64,000 nucleotides of DNA from an uncultured Clostridia bacterium. GTDB taxonomy: Bacteria > Bacillota > Clostridia > Lachnospirales > Anaerotignaceae. Location of the stretch: contig CAJUNT010000006.1 of assembly GCA_910587735.1 (NCBI GenBank), forward strand, positions 1 to 64,000, read 5' to 3'. Position numbers and translations under genes: made by a program. Below, in pieces: positions 35,777 through 45,164 of the stretch. The notes beneath the pieces are model-generated. The model did not search any database and had not been told where the DNA came from. It worked only from the letters and a program-made list of their open reading frames with translations. How positions within the stretch are numbered: position 1 is the first letter of the stretch; every line of letters starts with the position of its first letter.

Positions 35777-36709
35777 TTATATACGCATTTTTAATTTTGT
35801 TATTATTTTTGAAAAATACTCTGGTAAAGGTGTTTCAAATTCCATATATTGATTGGTACTTGGATGTATAAAACCTAATATTTTAGCATGAAGTGTTTGT
35901 CCTTGCAATAAAAAAGGCTGTTTTTTTGAACCATATACTGTATCTCCTAAAAGTGGGTGTCCTATATATGCCATATGCACTCTAATTTGATGTGTGCGTC
36001 CTGTTTCAAGCTGCGCTTCAATATAAGTATAATTTCCTAATTTTTGAAGTACTCTATAATGTGTTACAGCATTTCGACTATTTTTTTCTGTAACAGCCAT
36101 TTTTTTTCTATATTGTGTATTTCGTCCAATCGGTTTATCCACTGTTCCTTGTTGCTCTTTCATACCATTTAACACAATAGCATGGTATTTTCTTGTAATA
36201 CTATGCTCTGCAAGTTGTAATGCTAAACTTTGGTGTGCTTTGTCTGTTTTTGCTACCATAAGTACACCTGAAGTATCTTTATCAATTCTATGCACAATAC
36301 CAGGACGTTGCTCTCCATTGATGCCAGAAAGCTGTCCTCTGCAATGATACAAAAGTGCATTCACAAGTGTTCCTGTCATATGCCCTGGTGCTGGGTGTAC
36401 TACCATACCCTGAGGCTTATTTACTACAATGACATCTTTATCTTCATATAATATATCAATATCTATATTTTCGGGCAATATTTCAACTGGTTCTACATCT
36501 GGTATGGTTAATGCTATGATATCTTTTGGTTTTAATTTATAATTTGACTTTACATTTTTATCATTTACTTTTAAATATTGTTGTTCTGCCAATTTTTGTA
36601 TTCTACTTCTGGAAATAGTATAATCCATTTCTTCTAACTCTTCAGCTAAAAATACATCAATTCTTTTTGATATACATTCCTGTTCTACTGCCCATTTTAA
36701 AACTTCCAT
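35777..36709 (-). CDS. rluD: RluD-family 23S rRNA pseudouridine synthase
   Basis: Pseudouridine synthase of the RluA/RluD family. An N-terminal S4-like RNA-binding domain (about 1-75) is followed by the catalytic domain with HRIDKDTSGVL containing the catalytic Asp, and the C-terminal block TGRTHQIRVHM. I chose the ATG at 36709 with AGGAG 5 nt upstream, 10 nt after the lspA stop; a longer frame into lspA adds only lysines. Product about 310 aa. Coupled to lspA as in Bacillus (lspA-ylyB). Confidence 0.93.
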   Translation of the reverse strand: MEVLKWAVEQECISKRIDVFLAEELEEMDYTISRSRIQKLAEQQYLKVNDKNVKSNYKLKPKDIIALTIPDVEPVEILPENIDIDILYEDKDVIVVNKPQGMVVHPAPGHMTGTLVNALLYHCRGQLSGINGEQRPGIVHRIDKDTSGVLMVAKTDKAHQSLALQLAEHSITRKYHAIVLNGMKEQQGTVDKPIGRNTQYRKKMAVTEKNSRNAVTHYRVLQKLGNYTYIEAQLETGRTHQIRVHMAYIGHPLLGDTVYGSKKQPFLLQGQTLHAKILGFIHPSTNQYMEFETPLPEYFSKIITKLKMRI

Positions 36710-36719
36710 ACTAACTCCT

Positions 36720-37217
36720 TTATACTTCTTTTTTTTCATCTTCTTTTATAACAAAAAGACTTAAAAACAATATCAAACAAGCCCCTATTACAACATAAAT
36801 ATCAGCTAAATTAAATACAGGCCATTTTATAAATGTGATTTCCAAAAAATCTACTACATAACCCCTTACCATTCTATCTATAACATTGCCGAATGCTCCC
36901 GAAAGCACAAGAAGTAAACCACATTTTAAATAATAATACTCTTTTGTTTTTGGCAGTTTATAAAAACTATATACAATTCCTGCGGCAACAATCGCTGTCA
37001 GTACAATAAAAAATACTCTTTGTCCTGATAATATACCAAATGCTGCGCCTCTGTTTTCTACAAATGTAAAATCTAAAAATCCCTTTATCACTACCCTATT
37101 TTTAATGGGTTTTAATTTAGTGAATGCCAACCATTTCGTGAACTGGTCTAATATTACCAAACATATTACAGTAATAACAGAAATGATAATAAATTGATTT
37201 TGATTATTTTTTCTCAT
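36720..37217 (-). CDS. lspA: Lipoprotein signal peptidase LspA
   Basis: Membrane aspartyl protease that removes signal peptides from prolipoproteins. Four membrane segments are apparent. Both catalytic Asp motifs are intact: GNVIDR (first Asp) and FNLADIY (second Asp), and NRGAAFG is present. 165 aa, normal. One nucleotide separates it from the aroB stop. Several lipoprotein substrates are encoded in this window. A second, divergent LspA-like protein is at 57679-58158. Confidence 0.95.
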   Translation of the reverse strand: MRKNNQNQFIIISVITVICLVILDQFTKWLAFTKLKPIKNRVVIKGFLDFTFVENRGAAFGILSGQRVFFIVLTAIVAAGIVYSFYKLPKTKEYYYLKCGLLLVLSGAFGNVIDRMVRGYVVDFLEITFIKWPVFNLADIYVVIGACLILFLSLFVIKEDEKKEV

Positions 37218-37218
37218 A

Positions 37219-38301
37219 TTATTTCACCACAAATTCTATTGCTTTTATAATGTCATGTTCTGATAGTTCACTTGTAGTATAAACTTCTCCTATCCTCTTT
37301 GGCAATACAAAACGAATTTTATTTTGATTTACTTTTTTATCTAAAAACATTTGCTGATATACTTTTTCTTTTGAAACATCACTTACAAAAAGAGGCAAAC
37401 CAAAATAATGTAATAATTCTCGTATTTGTTCTAACTGATATTGTGTAATATTTCCTTGTTTTACAGCCAATTCCAATACTGCAAGCATACCTAATGCAAC
37501 ACATTCCCCATGAAGCATTTTAAAATCAAATATTGTCTCTATGGCGTGTCCTATGGTATGTCCAAAATTTAATATTTCTCTTAATCCGTTTTCTTTTTCA
37601 TCTTTAGATACAACATCTGCTTTAAATAAACAGCATTGTCTAATCATTTCTGTTAAAACATCATGTTGCATAGACAGAATACTCTCTTTATGATTTTCCA
37701 AATAATGAATAAAATCATTTGAAAGTATACAGCCATATTTTATCACTTCTGCCATACCTGCCGAAAACTCTCTTTTGGGTAATGTTTTTAATGTTGCTGT
37801 ATTGATATATACTAGTTCTGGTTGATAAAATGCACCTATACTATTTTTTGCACCATTAAAATCAACACCTGTTTTTCCTCCCACACTGCTATCTACTTGT
37901 GAAAGTAATGTTGTAGGAATTTGTATAAAAGGAATGCCTCTTAAATAGGTTGCGGCTGCAAATCCTGCCATATCTCCGCAAACGCCTCCACCTAATGCTA
38001 CCACAACTGTTTTTCTATCAAAACGGTTTTGTTGAAAAAATTCATAAAATCGACTGATTGTTTCTAAATTTTTATATTTTTCTCCAGCCGAAAAACAATA
38101 GCAATACACATTTTCTGATACCTTTTCTAATTGTTTTTTGACTTCTTCACAATATAATTGATGTGTATTTTCATCTGCTATCATACACATTTTTCTGCCA
38201 GTAATATTTTGTTTTTTTATACTATCTGCTAATAATTCAAATGACTGTTCAAATAATATAGGATATGTTTTATTTGGTGTTGTTACAAATATACTTTCCA
38301 T
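37219..38301 (-). CDS. aroB: 3-dehydroquinate synthase
   Basis: Second enzyme of the shikimate pathway, converting DAHP to 3-dehydroquinate with NAD and a metal. Conserved blocks: GGGVCGDMAGFAAATYLRG, IPTTLLSQVDSSVGGKTGVD (each kept within one block) and the metal motif NFGHTIGHAIE. 360 aa, normal. It is an isolated aro gene between divIVA and lspA; the rest of the pathway is not in the window. Confidence 0.95.
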   Translation of the reverse strand: MESIFVTTPNKTYPILFEQSFELLADSIKKQNITGRKMCMIADENTHQLYCEEVKKQLEKVSENVYCYCFSAGEKYKNLETISRFYEFFQQNRFDRKTVVVALGGGVCGDMAGFAAATYLRGIPFIQIPTTLLSQVDSSVGGKTGVDFNGAKNSIGAFYQPELVYINTATLKTLPKREFSAGMAEVIKYGCILSNDFIHYLENHKESILSMQHDVLTEMIRQCCLFKADVVSKDEKENGLREILNFGHTIGHAIETIFDFKMLHGECVALGMLAVLELAVKQGNITQYQLEQIRELLHYFGLPLFVSDVSKEKVYQQMFLDKKVNQNKIRFVLPKRIGEVYTTSELSEHDIIKAIEFVVK

Positions 38302-38359
38302 AATTCACCTCATAATATAATAATAATGAAAAACAAAATTTTTTTACAAAACAATATTT

Positions 38360-38412
38360 ACAAAAAGCTGCCGTAAATACTGATAATACAGCATCCACCG
38401 CAGCTTTTTTAT
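38360..38412 (-). terminator. Terminator after divIVA
   Basis: AAAAGCTGC/GCAGCTTTT stem (38362-38410) with a long, partly structured loop; the minus strand ends in a T-run. It separates divIVA from aroB. Confidence 0.7.
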
Positions 38413-39002
38413 TAAGATTGTTGTGGATTTTGAAATGTTTCTCCCTCCTGTGGATAATCTGCTTCTTTTTGAGAAATAATTTCATTTTTATCCAGCAATT
38501 CAATTTCTGCATATAATAACAGTTTTACACGAGTTTTCATTAACTCATAGCGACTTTCCAGTCTATGTATATCCTGTTCTAATTCAAAAGCTCGTGTTCT
38601 TGCACTGCCAATAATTTCCTCTGCTTTTGCTACAGCACTTTCTGTAATTTGTGCTGCTGCTGCTCTAGCATTTTCTTTTGTTTCTTCTGCTACTCTTTCT
38701 GCTAATGTTAATGTTTTTGCTAAGGCTTTTTCAATGGACTGGCTTGTTTGCTGTGGTGAAAGCGGTGCAGTTGGTACTGGAGCTGTTTGTTGTTGTGCTT
38801 TTGGCAGAGGTGCTGTCATTTGAGAAACAGCAGTATTATTATTTGCCATATTATTTAGTTTCATTTTCATTTCCCTATTTTCTCTAAATAACTGTTCATA
38901 ATCCACACATATTTCATCTAAAAAACGGTCAACCTCTTCTGGAGAGTATCCAACTGCAACTTTTTTAAACTCCTTATCTTCAATGTCAGATGGTCTAATC
39001 AT
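38412..39002 (-). CDS. divIVA: DivIVA-domain cell division protein
   Basis: Coiled-coil polar/septal scaffold. The N-terminal membrane-binding domain reads FKKVAVGYSPEEVDRFLDEI, the DivIVA signature, followed by two coiled-coil segments separated by a Pro/Gln-rich linker (about 65-100). I chose the ATG at 39002 with GAGGGGG upstream; the open frame extends 20 codons further into the ylmH end without homology. Product about 196 aa. It ends the yggS-sepF-yggT-ylmH-divIVA division cluster. Confidence 0.93.
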   Translation of the reverse strand: MIRPSDIEDKEFKKVAVGYSPEEVDRFLDEICVDYEQLFRENREMKMKLNNMANNNTAVSQMTAPLPKAQQQTAPVPTAPLSPQQTSQSIEKALAKTLTLAERVAEETKENARAAAAQITESAVAKAEEIIGSARTRAFELEQDIHRLESRYELMKTRVKLLLYAEIELLDKNEIISQKEADYPQEGETFQNPQQS

Positions 39003-39037
39003 AAAATATAATCCCCCTCGCTGCAACAAAAGCAGTA

Positions 39038-39808
39038 TTATTCCCGCCCTATTGTCACACAAATCCTATCTTTTTTTGTTATATTCCCTATTTCAAAAAT
39101 TTTAATACGTCCAAAACCTCTTATTGAAATCATATCTCCCTGTTTTAACAAACAAGAAATATTTGTTGTTGTATTCCAATTTAACTGAACCAATTCTTTT
39201 TTAATATACTGCTGTACTTTTCCTCTTGCCATATGAAATGCACCGCCTGCAACAGCGTCCAAACGCAAAGATGCAACTGTTATAGTTTGATATTTCCACT
39301 CTTTTTCAGGCAATGTGACAGTAGAAATATCACTTACAGATACATCTACTTTTGTACGAGAAACATATTCTAATGTACTTTTTACATATTCTGCTAAATC
39401 TTTATGAACATAGCATATTGTTTTCTGTTCCAAAACAATAATATCTCCTAATTTTGCTCTGTCTATACCTAGGGCAAGTATAGAACCTAAATAATCTCTA
39501 TGGTTTAAATCTGCTTGTCCAAATTTTTTATTTTTGGTAATATGCAATGCTTGTATAGGAAAATCCTGCTCTGTTAATTCCATATAGTCTGGAGCAAATG
39601 CTATCATACGTCTCTCGCTTTGCTCATGTCCTCCAAAAACCATTGCTCTTACATTTTGAATAGATTTCACTTTTTCAAAAAAAATTTCACTTTTATATCT
39701 GTCCATAAAATCTGTTGTTGTTTTTTTATGATGCAATGCACTACTTTGTGCAGCATCTAATACTTTTGCAAACAAAAATTTTTGTTGCTGCTGTAATTGT
39801 TTCTGCAA
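39038..39808 (-). CDS. ylmH: YlmH-family S4-domain RNA-binding protein
   Basis: RNA-binding protein of the YlmH family, reported to act in ribosome quality control parallel to RqcH. The N-terminal half is the YlmH-specific domain with NVRAMVFGGHEQSERR and HRDYLGSILALGIDR. The C-terminal S4 domain includes LRLDAVAGGAFHMARGK. 256 aa, normal. It lies between yggT and divIVA as in most Firmicutes; rqcH itself is 25 kb away in this window. Confidence 0.92.
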   Translation of the reverse strand: MQKQLQQQQKFLFAKVLDAAQSSALHHKKTTTDFMDRYKSEIFFEKVKSIQNVRAMVFGGHEQSERRMIAFAPDYMELTEQDFPIQALHITKNKKFGQADLNHRDYLGSILALGIDRAKLGDIIVLEQKTICYVHKDLAEYVKSTLEYVSRTKVDVSVSDISTVTLPEKEWKYQTITVASLRLDAVAGGAFHMARGKVQQYIKKELVQLNWNTTTNISCLLKQGDMISIRGFGRIKIFEIGNITKKDRICVTIGRE

Positions 39809-39881
39809 AGGAATATCCTCCCTTTAAAAATATGGTTTTGTTTTAACATTTTTTACATTCACTAGCAATATATAAAAAATA

Positions 39882-40160
39882 TTAAAACAATCCTAACACA
39901 ATATTGATTAAAATCATTTGTATAAAATACAGCAGTATCATTGCAAACCAAGCAGAAAAGTCAAGCATCATACCTCCCAAAGGTGATTTATCAAGCAATG
40001 ACCTTATTGGTGAAAGTATCGGCTCTGTTAATGCATATAGCATCTGTACCAATGCATTATTCCTTCCCAAAGGAATCCATGACAATATGACACGAGCCAA
40101 TATTAAAAACTCTAACAGTTTAAAAAATGTATTTACTGTTTGTATCAATACTATTCGCAT
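39882..40160 (-). CDS. yggT: YggT-family membrane protein
   Basis: Small two-helix membrane protein (92 aa) of the YggT family. Hydrophobic segments lie at about 5-25 and 62-88, with the motif LARVILSWIPLGRNN and PILSPIRSLL between them. The precise role is unknown; it is conserved beside sepF and implicated in envelope or division functions. Confidence 0.9.
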   Translation of the reverse strand: MRIVLIQTVNTFFKLLEFLILARVILSWIPLGRNNALVQMLYALTEPILSPIRSLLDKSPLGGMMLDFSAWFAMILLYFIQMILINIVLGLF

Positions 40161-40187
40161 ATACTCTGCCTTTCTTTGTATTATTTA

Positions 40188-40712
40188 TTATTTACTGTTT
40201 GCCCATGGGAACACTACACTGCTCCTGCTTTTAATTTCTTCTTTAAATTCACCAGAAATTTCTACATTTTCAGGTGCAATTACAAATATATTGTTTGCTA
40301 CTCTTTGTATGCTTCCCTCCAATGAATAGCAAGTACCACTTAAAAAATCCATAATCCTTTGTGCGATTGGATATTCTACCTGTTCCAAATTTACAACAAC
40401 AGGCTTTTTCGATTTTACTTGGTCACAAATCTGCTGTGCATCTTCATAACAAGTAGGCTGTATTACAACCACCTGCATCTGCACATTGGTGTTAATACTA
40501 TATACGTTAGGGTTTGCTCTGCTGTTTGAAGAATTTCTTCTGCTTGGAGAGCTGTATTCCGGTTCTCTATCTTTGTTTACATCTCTTAAGGGTGTACGAC
40601 GTGTTTCTCTGGCGGGTTCTTCTTCATATTCCTCATCATCATATTCATCGTCATCATATTCATCATACTCGCCAAACATCAAGTCCCTTAACTTATCAAA
40701 CACTTTTGGCAT
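40188..40712 (-). CDS. sepF: Cell division protein SepF
   Basis: FtsZ-binding, membrane-anchored division protein. A short N-terminal amphipathic helix (KVFDKLRDLMFG) is followed by a very acidic Asp/Glu/Tyr-rich linker (about 15-35) and a Ser/Arg-rich stretch. The conserved C-terminal beta domain has YEDAQQICDQVKSKKPVVVN and RIMDFLSGTCYSLEG. 174 aa, normal. Between yggS and yggT. Confidence 0.94.
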   Translation of the reverse strand: MPKVFDKLRDLMFGEYDEYDDDEYDDEEYEEEPARETRRTPLRDVNKDREPEYSSPSRRNSSNSRANPNVYSINTNVQMQVVVIQPTCYEDAQQICDQVKSKKPVVVNLEQVEYPIAQRIMDFLSGTCYSLEGSIQRVANNIFVIAPENVEISGEFKEEIKSRSSVVFPWANSK

Positions 40713-40778
40713 GTTACAAATTCCTCCTATATGTTATTTGACCCTGTGCCTATCCTTTCTCCTTTCTATAATTACTCA

Positions 40779-41480
40779 TTACTGTTGAGGATAAACTCTT
40801 TTACCGAAAATATTGGTTCCCACTCTTACAATGGTTGCACCTTCTTCAATGGCCACCTCAAAGTCATTAGACATACCCATTGATAAAACGTTCATATTTA
40901 CATTATCAATTTTTTCTGCATTAATGTCAACCAATAATTGCCTCATTCTTCTGAAACAATCTCTGTTTTCTTCTGGATTATCGACAAAAGGTGCTACCGT
41001 CATAAGACCTTTTATGCGAATATTGTCTAAAAAAGCAATATTTTTTATAAAAGAAAGTGTTTCTTTTGGCGTAACACCAAATTTACTTTGTTCGTCTGCT
41101 ATATTCACTTCCACCAAAATGTCCATAATCACATTTGATTGCTTTGCACGCTTATCAATTTCTTCAGCTAATTTTATACTCTCTACGGAATGTATCATTT
41201 TTACTTTATTGATGATATATTTTACCTTATTTGTCTGTAAATGTCCAATTAAATGCCAACAAACATCTTTTCCCATAGTATCATACTTTTCTAATATTTC
41301 CTGTACTCTATTCTCTCCCAGTTCTTTTAAACCGCAGTCCACTGCCTGTTTTATACGTGGTACATCAATGGTTTTGCTTACAGCAAGCAATAATATATCT
41401 TCTCTTTTTCTTCCGCTTTTTTGTGCTGCTGCTGTAATTCTTTGCTCTATATCTATAATATTTTGCTGTATTTCTCCCAT
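40779..41480 (-). CDS. yggS: YggS-family PLP homeostasis protein
   Basis: Pyridoxal-phosphate-binding protein (PLPBP family) that controls vitamin B6 and amino-acid homeostasis without known catalytic activity. The PLP Lys lies in LLAVSKTID near residue 31, and the C-terminal block SMGMSNDFEVAIEEGATIVR binds the phosphate. 233 aa, normal. It precedes sepF, the usual order. Confidence 0.94.
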   Translation of the reverse strand: MGEIQQNIIDIEQRITAAAQKSGRKREDILLLAVSKTIDVPRIKQAVDCGLKELGENRVQEILEKYDTMGKDVCWHLIGHLQTNKVKYIINKVKMIHSVESIKLAEEIDKRAKQSNVIMDILVEVNIADEQSKFGVTPKETLSFIKNIAFLDNIRIKGLMTVAPFVDNPEENRDCFRRMRQLLVDINAEKIDNVNMNVLSMGMSNDFEVAIEEGATIVRVGTNIFGKRVYPQQ

Positions 41481-41508
41481 ATCAATTTACATTCCTTTCT
41501 GCAAACAC

Positions 41509-43146
41509 TTAATATAATGTTTGATTTTCACCTATATTTTTTGCATCTGAAACAATAATATCATATGCCTGCAATTCATAAGAACTGCTACCTGGATTCA
41601 CAATAGTATATTCTTCATTCTGTCCTATTACAGTAATCGCTGTAAATTTTGCAATAGAACTGTTTCCTACAAATACACCTTTCATTGTTTCCACATCATT
41701 GATGGTATAACTGCCTGCATTTTCACCAATAGCATAACTACCATCTTGTTGTTCTGTTCCTTGTGATACCATATCTCCTACTTTTAAATTACTGAAATCT
41801 TGTACTACATATCCAAAGCCTTCTACTGCACTATATCTTATTAATTGTAAAGGAATAAATTCTGTTTTCCCATTTACAATTTTATAAACACCTTGCTCTC
41901 CTGCATTTTGTATAATACAATTTATAGGTATTTTCAATACTGTTTTTTCTATAATCGCATTGTTTGGTATTTTGATACCTTCTAAAGAAGTACTTTGTAT
42001 ACGGAAAGAAATATTTCGCAATCCAATTACACTTAATATATCCTGTGTAGCACTAAATACTACTCTTGCTTCTTTTTCATTTATAGAAAGAGAATCTATA
42101 CTCATAGTAAATCGTTTTTCTTCTTCATTAATTGTTGCATATAAATATTTTGTTTGTCCTTCTTCCCAGCCACTTACTACTTCTGGAGGCAAATAGGAAA
42201 CAATATACCATTTATTATTTGTTACAATTTTAAACATCACTTCATTTTGTTCCACTGCACCTGTTTTAGAAAGATATTTCGGTGTAATTTGTGTAGAAAC
42301 CTGTTTTTGCTCTATCATATCCAAATTTTCAGGTGTCAAAACATCTTCCTGTCCATCAATTTGAAAAGATATCAAACCACTTTTTTCTGCTTTAATTGTA
42401 GAAATACTATCTGCAAGCTGTTGTTGATATTGATTTTTTTCTTCTGAAAGATTTGATATTCCTTCAATATTTTCAGTCAGCCATATTTCTGTTCTTTGAT
42501 TCATTTCTGATGCAATTTGATTTTTTAAAGAAGCAATATCCATAATATTTTCACTCATAAATTTTCCATTATAAGTACTAATTAATTGTGAAATATTGTT
42601 TTCTACACGAGAAACATCTTCTTGAAATACAGAAAGGTCACTTCTTTTTTGCAGTCCCTTTAATATATCCTTATCTATATTATCAATTTTTTGTTCTATT
42701 ACAGCAGAAGTTTCTTCATCTCTTATAATACATATTGTTTCTCCCTTTGGTACTTTTTCATTTTCAGAAAAATTATATACTGGCATACCTGTCCTGTCAC
42801 TTGTTACAACATATTCTTCTCTTATTATTAGTCCTTTTAGAGAAGAAGCATTTTCAATACTGCCATATGTTACCTGCTCCACAGGAATAGATGGTCTGTT
42901 TAAAAAAACCCATATATAGCCACAAAGATATATTGTAAAAAACAAAAATATCAGCACTGTAAACACCTTATAACTACCCTTTGGTGCTGGCATTTTTTTT
43001 GCAACACGTTGTCTTTTTTTATGTACTGGTGCTTTTTTTGTTTTCGGTGCTGTCTTTTTTACTCTTTTTTTTGCAGATGATTTTGCATTATTCTTTTGAT
43101 TTGTTTTTTTTTGGCTGCTGCCTTTTTTTCTATTATTTCCTGCCAT
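41509..43146 (-). CDS. HlyD-like membrane-fusion adaptor protein
   Basis: About 545 aa. A very basic N-terminal tail (residues about 5-55, Lys/Arg-rich) precedes one membrane segment (about 60-80). The extracytoplasmic part has a HlyD/RND-adaptor layout: a beta-barrel/lipoyl-like block, a helical hairpin (about 165-245) and a further beta domain with KIPNNAIIEKTVLKIP. No transporter or outer-membrane partner is nearby. In Clostridia similar genes precede the yggS-sepF cluster, suggesting an envelope or division role. Start ATG at 43146 has GGAGG 6 nt upstream. The function is unknown. Confidence 0.75.
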   Translation of the reverse strand: MAGNNRKKGSSQKKTNQKNNAKSSAKKRVKKTAPKTKKAPVHKKRQRVAKKMPAPKGSYKVFTVLIFLFFTIYLCGYIWVFLNRPSIPVEQVTYGSIENASSLKGLIIREEYVVTSDRTGMPVYNFSENEKVPKGETICIIRDEETSAVIEQKIDNIDKDILKGLQKRSDLSVFQEDVSRVENNISQLISTYNGKFMSENIMDIASLKNQIASEMNQRTEIWLTENIEGISNLSEEKNQYQQQLADSISTIKAEKSGLISFQIDGQEDVLTPENLDMIEQKQVSTQITPKYLSKTGAVEQNEVMFKIVTNNKWYIVSYLPPEVVSGWEEGQTKYLYATINEEEKRFTMSIDSLSINEKEARVVFSATQDILSVIGLRNISFRIQSTSLEGIKIPNNAIIEKTVLKIPINCIIQNAGEQGVYKIVNGKTEFIPLQLIRYSAVEGFGYVVQDFSNLKVGDMVSQGTEQQDGSYAIGENAGSYTINDVETMKGVFVGNSSIAKFTAITVIGQNEEYTIVNPGSSSYELQAYDIIVSDAKNIGENQTLY

Positions 43147-43185
43147 AAACACCCTCCTTTACGTTACGCATTTAGGCATTGTAAT

Positions 43186-43214
43186 ATTATAATATATTTT
43201 TTTACGTAGGTAAA
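43186..43214 (-). promoter_or_regulatory. Sigma-A-like promoter of the HlyD-yggS-sepF cluster
   Basis: On the minus strand TTTACC (43209-43214) and TATAAT (43186-43191) with a 17-nt spacer, about 40 nt before the adaptor gene start. Confidence 0.5.
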
Positions 43215-43275
43215 CCCAAAATTGCAGAAATATGACAAAGCTTAGAGCAATATGCTAAAAAACAAACATCTGTTT

Positions 43276-43303
43276 GTATAAACTCTATTGCATATCATAC
43301 AAT
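43276..43303 (+). promoter_or_regulatory. Sigma-E-type promoter of spoIVA
   Basis: CATACAAT (43296-43303) matches the mother-cell sigma-E minus-10 element; GTATAAA (43276-43282) lies 13 nt upstream as a candidate minus-35. spoIVA belongs to the sigma-E regulon in Bacillus. The predicted start is about 50 nt before the ATG. Confidence 0.55.
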
Positions 43304-43362
43304 ATTGATTCATATATTACATTGTATGGATACATTTTAAAAAAGCAAGGGAGGATTTTATT

Positions 43363-44844
43363 ATGGAACAATTTGATATTTATAAAGACATTGCAGAACG
43401 TACAAATGGTTGTGTCTATTTGGGCATTGTAGGACCTGTTCGCACAGGAAAATCCACTTTTATAAAACGCTTTATGGATTTACTTGTATTACCCAATATA
43501 GAAAACAATTATGCCAGAGAAAGAGCACAAGATGAATTACCTCAATCTGCATCAGGCAAAAATATTATGACAACAGAGCCAAAATTTGTACCAAATGAAG
43601 CTGTTGCAATTACAATAGGAGATGATGTTAATTTAAAAGTTCGCATGATTGACTGTGTAGGTTATATTGTGCCTGAGGCAGAAGGACATATGGAAGAAGA
43701 AAATACACCTCGTATGGTACATACTCCATGGGCACAGGAACCTATGCCATTTTTAGATGCGGCAGAACTAGGTACAAAAAAAGTTATCACAGACCATTCC
43801 ACAATAGGTATTGTTATCACAACAGACGGAAGTGTAACAGATTTAAGCAGAGAAAGTTATCAAGATGCAGAACAAAGAGTAATCAATGAATTGAAACAGA
43901 TTGGGAAACCTTTTATTGTTCTTTTAAATACTTCTCGTCCTTATAGTGATGATACCATGACATTACAGCAAGAACTTTCTGAAAAATATGGTGTTCCTAT
44001 ACTACCTGTCAACTGCGCACAGTTAAAAACAGAAGATATTAAAAATATATTAGAAAAAGTTCTTTATGAATTTCCTATGAAAGAAATACGCCTTCACTTT
44101 CCAACATGGATTGAAACATTAGAAGAAAATCATTGGTTAAAACAAAGTATTATAACCAGTTTAAAAGATTTAATGAATGTTGTTGAAAAATTGACAGATG
44201 TAAAAGAAAACTTAAATGCTTTGGAGCAAAATGAATACATAAAAAAAGCTTATACTGATGGTATTATGTTGGGAGAAGGTGCTATTGATATTGCATTATC
44301 AGTAGATGACAGTTTATTTTATAAAATATTAAGCGAAACAATTGATATGCCTATTGAAAATGACTCTCAGCTAATTTCTACAATCAAAATGCTTTCTGAT
44401 ATCAAAAAGAAATATGATAAAATAGAATGCGCACTCCATGATGTAAAAAGAAAAGGTTATGGTGTAGTGTCTCCTGTATTTGAAGAAATTAAATTAGAGC
44501 AACCTGAAGTATTTAAACAAGGCTCTCGTTTTGGCATAAAATTAAAAGCAAAAGGCGAATCCATACATATGATTAAAGCGGATATTGAAACAGAAGTTTC
44601 TCCTATTATAGGAAATGAAGAACAATCAAAAGAATTTATTGACAGTTTAATACAAGATTATGATGCAAACCCACAAAAAATATGGGATTTGAATATATTT
44701 GGAAGGACACTACAATCTATGGTAAGTGATGGTATGCAAAATAAAATTTATAGAATGCCTGAAGAAGCACAAATGAAATTGCAAGAAACATTACAAAAAA
44801 TTGTAAATGAAGGTAACGGCGGATTGATTTGTATTATATTGTAA
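43363..44844 (+). CDS. spoIVA: Stage IV sporulation protein A (spore coat ATPase)
   Basis: Mother-cell ATPase that polymerises on the forespore surface as the coat basement layer. The P-loop GPVRTGKST lies at 24-32, a TRAFAC-like NTPase domain covers about 1-240, then a helical middle and a C-terminal domain that ends in GNGGLICIIL, typical of SpoIVA. 493 aa, exactly family-like. Start ATG has GGGAGG upstream. Monocistronic, with a sigma-E-like promoter and its own terminator. Confidence 0.97.
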   Translation: MEQFDIYKDIAERTNGCVYLGIVGPVRTGKSTFIKRFMDLLVLPNIENNYARERAQDELPQSASGKNIMTTEPKFVPNEAVAITIGDDVNLKVRMIDCVGYIVPEAEGHMEEENTPRMVHTPWAQEPMPFLDAAELGTKKVITDHSTIGIVITTDGSVTDLSRESYQDAEQRVINELKQIGKPFIVLLNTSRPYSDDTMTLQQELSEKYGVPILPVNCAQLKTEDIKNILEKVLYEFPMKEIRLHFPTWIETLEENHWLKQSIITSLKDLMNVVEKLTDVKENLNALEQNEYIKKAYTDGIMLGEGAIDIALSVDDSLFYKILSETIDMPIENDSQLISTIKMLSDIKKKYDKIECALHDVKRKGYGVVSPVFEEIKLEQPEVFKQGSRFGIKLKAKGESIHMIKADIETEVSPIIGNEEQSKEFIDSLIQDYDANPQKIWDLNIFGRTLQSMVSDGMQNKIYRMPEEAQMKLQETLQKIVNEGNGGLICIIL

Positions 44845-44863
44845 TCTATTCTATTTTGATAAC

Positions 44864-44894
44864 ATAAAGGGATACCTTTCGGTATCCCTTTTTC
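44864..44894. terminator. Bidirectional terminator between spoIVA and rpsT
   Basis: AAAGGGATACC and GGTATCCCTTT form an 11-bp stem with a 4-nt loop (44866-44891), followed by T-run on the plus strand and preceded by A-run. It serves both convergent genes. Confidence 0.88.
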
Positions 44895-44903
44895 GTGTCT
44901 AAA

Positions 44904-45164
44904 TTATAATCCGTTTACCATTCTTGTTAAACTGGATTTTTTTCTGGCAGCTGTGTTTTTATGATAAACACCTTTTGTATATGCTCTGTCAATAGCAGAT
45001 ACAGCACCTTTTAATGTTGCTGTTGCTGCTTCTTTATCTCCTGCATTTACTGCTACCAATACTTTTTTAATTGCTGTTTTTGTTTGAGATTTAATCATTT
45101 TATTTCTTAATGTCTTTTTTGTAATGACTTTAATTCTCTTTTTTGCAGATTTAATATTTGCCAA
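44904..45164 (-). CDS. rpsT: 30S ribosomal protein S20
   Basis: Small-subunit protein S20, 86 aa. The family text is clear: NIKSAKKRIKVITKK at the N-terminus and KGVYHKNTAARKKSSLTR near the C-terminus. Start ATG has AGGAGG upstream. It is monocistronic with a strong promoter at 45298-45326 and a structured leader of about 125 nt. Confidence 0.97.
   Translation of the reverse strand: MANIKSAKKRIKVITKKTLRNKMIKSQTKTAIKKVLVAVNAGDKEAATATLKGAVSAIDRAYTKGVYHKNTAARKKSSLTRMVNGL

Noticed and set aside
38270..38512. Minus-strand open frame of 80 codons across the divIVA terminator
   Set aside because: It overlaps the divIVA end and aroB start in another frame, and its middle is the terminator hairpin.
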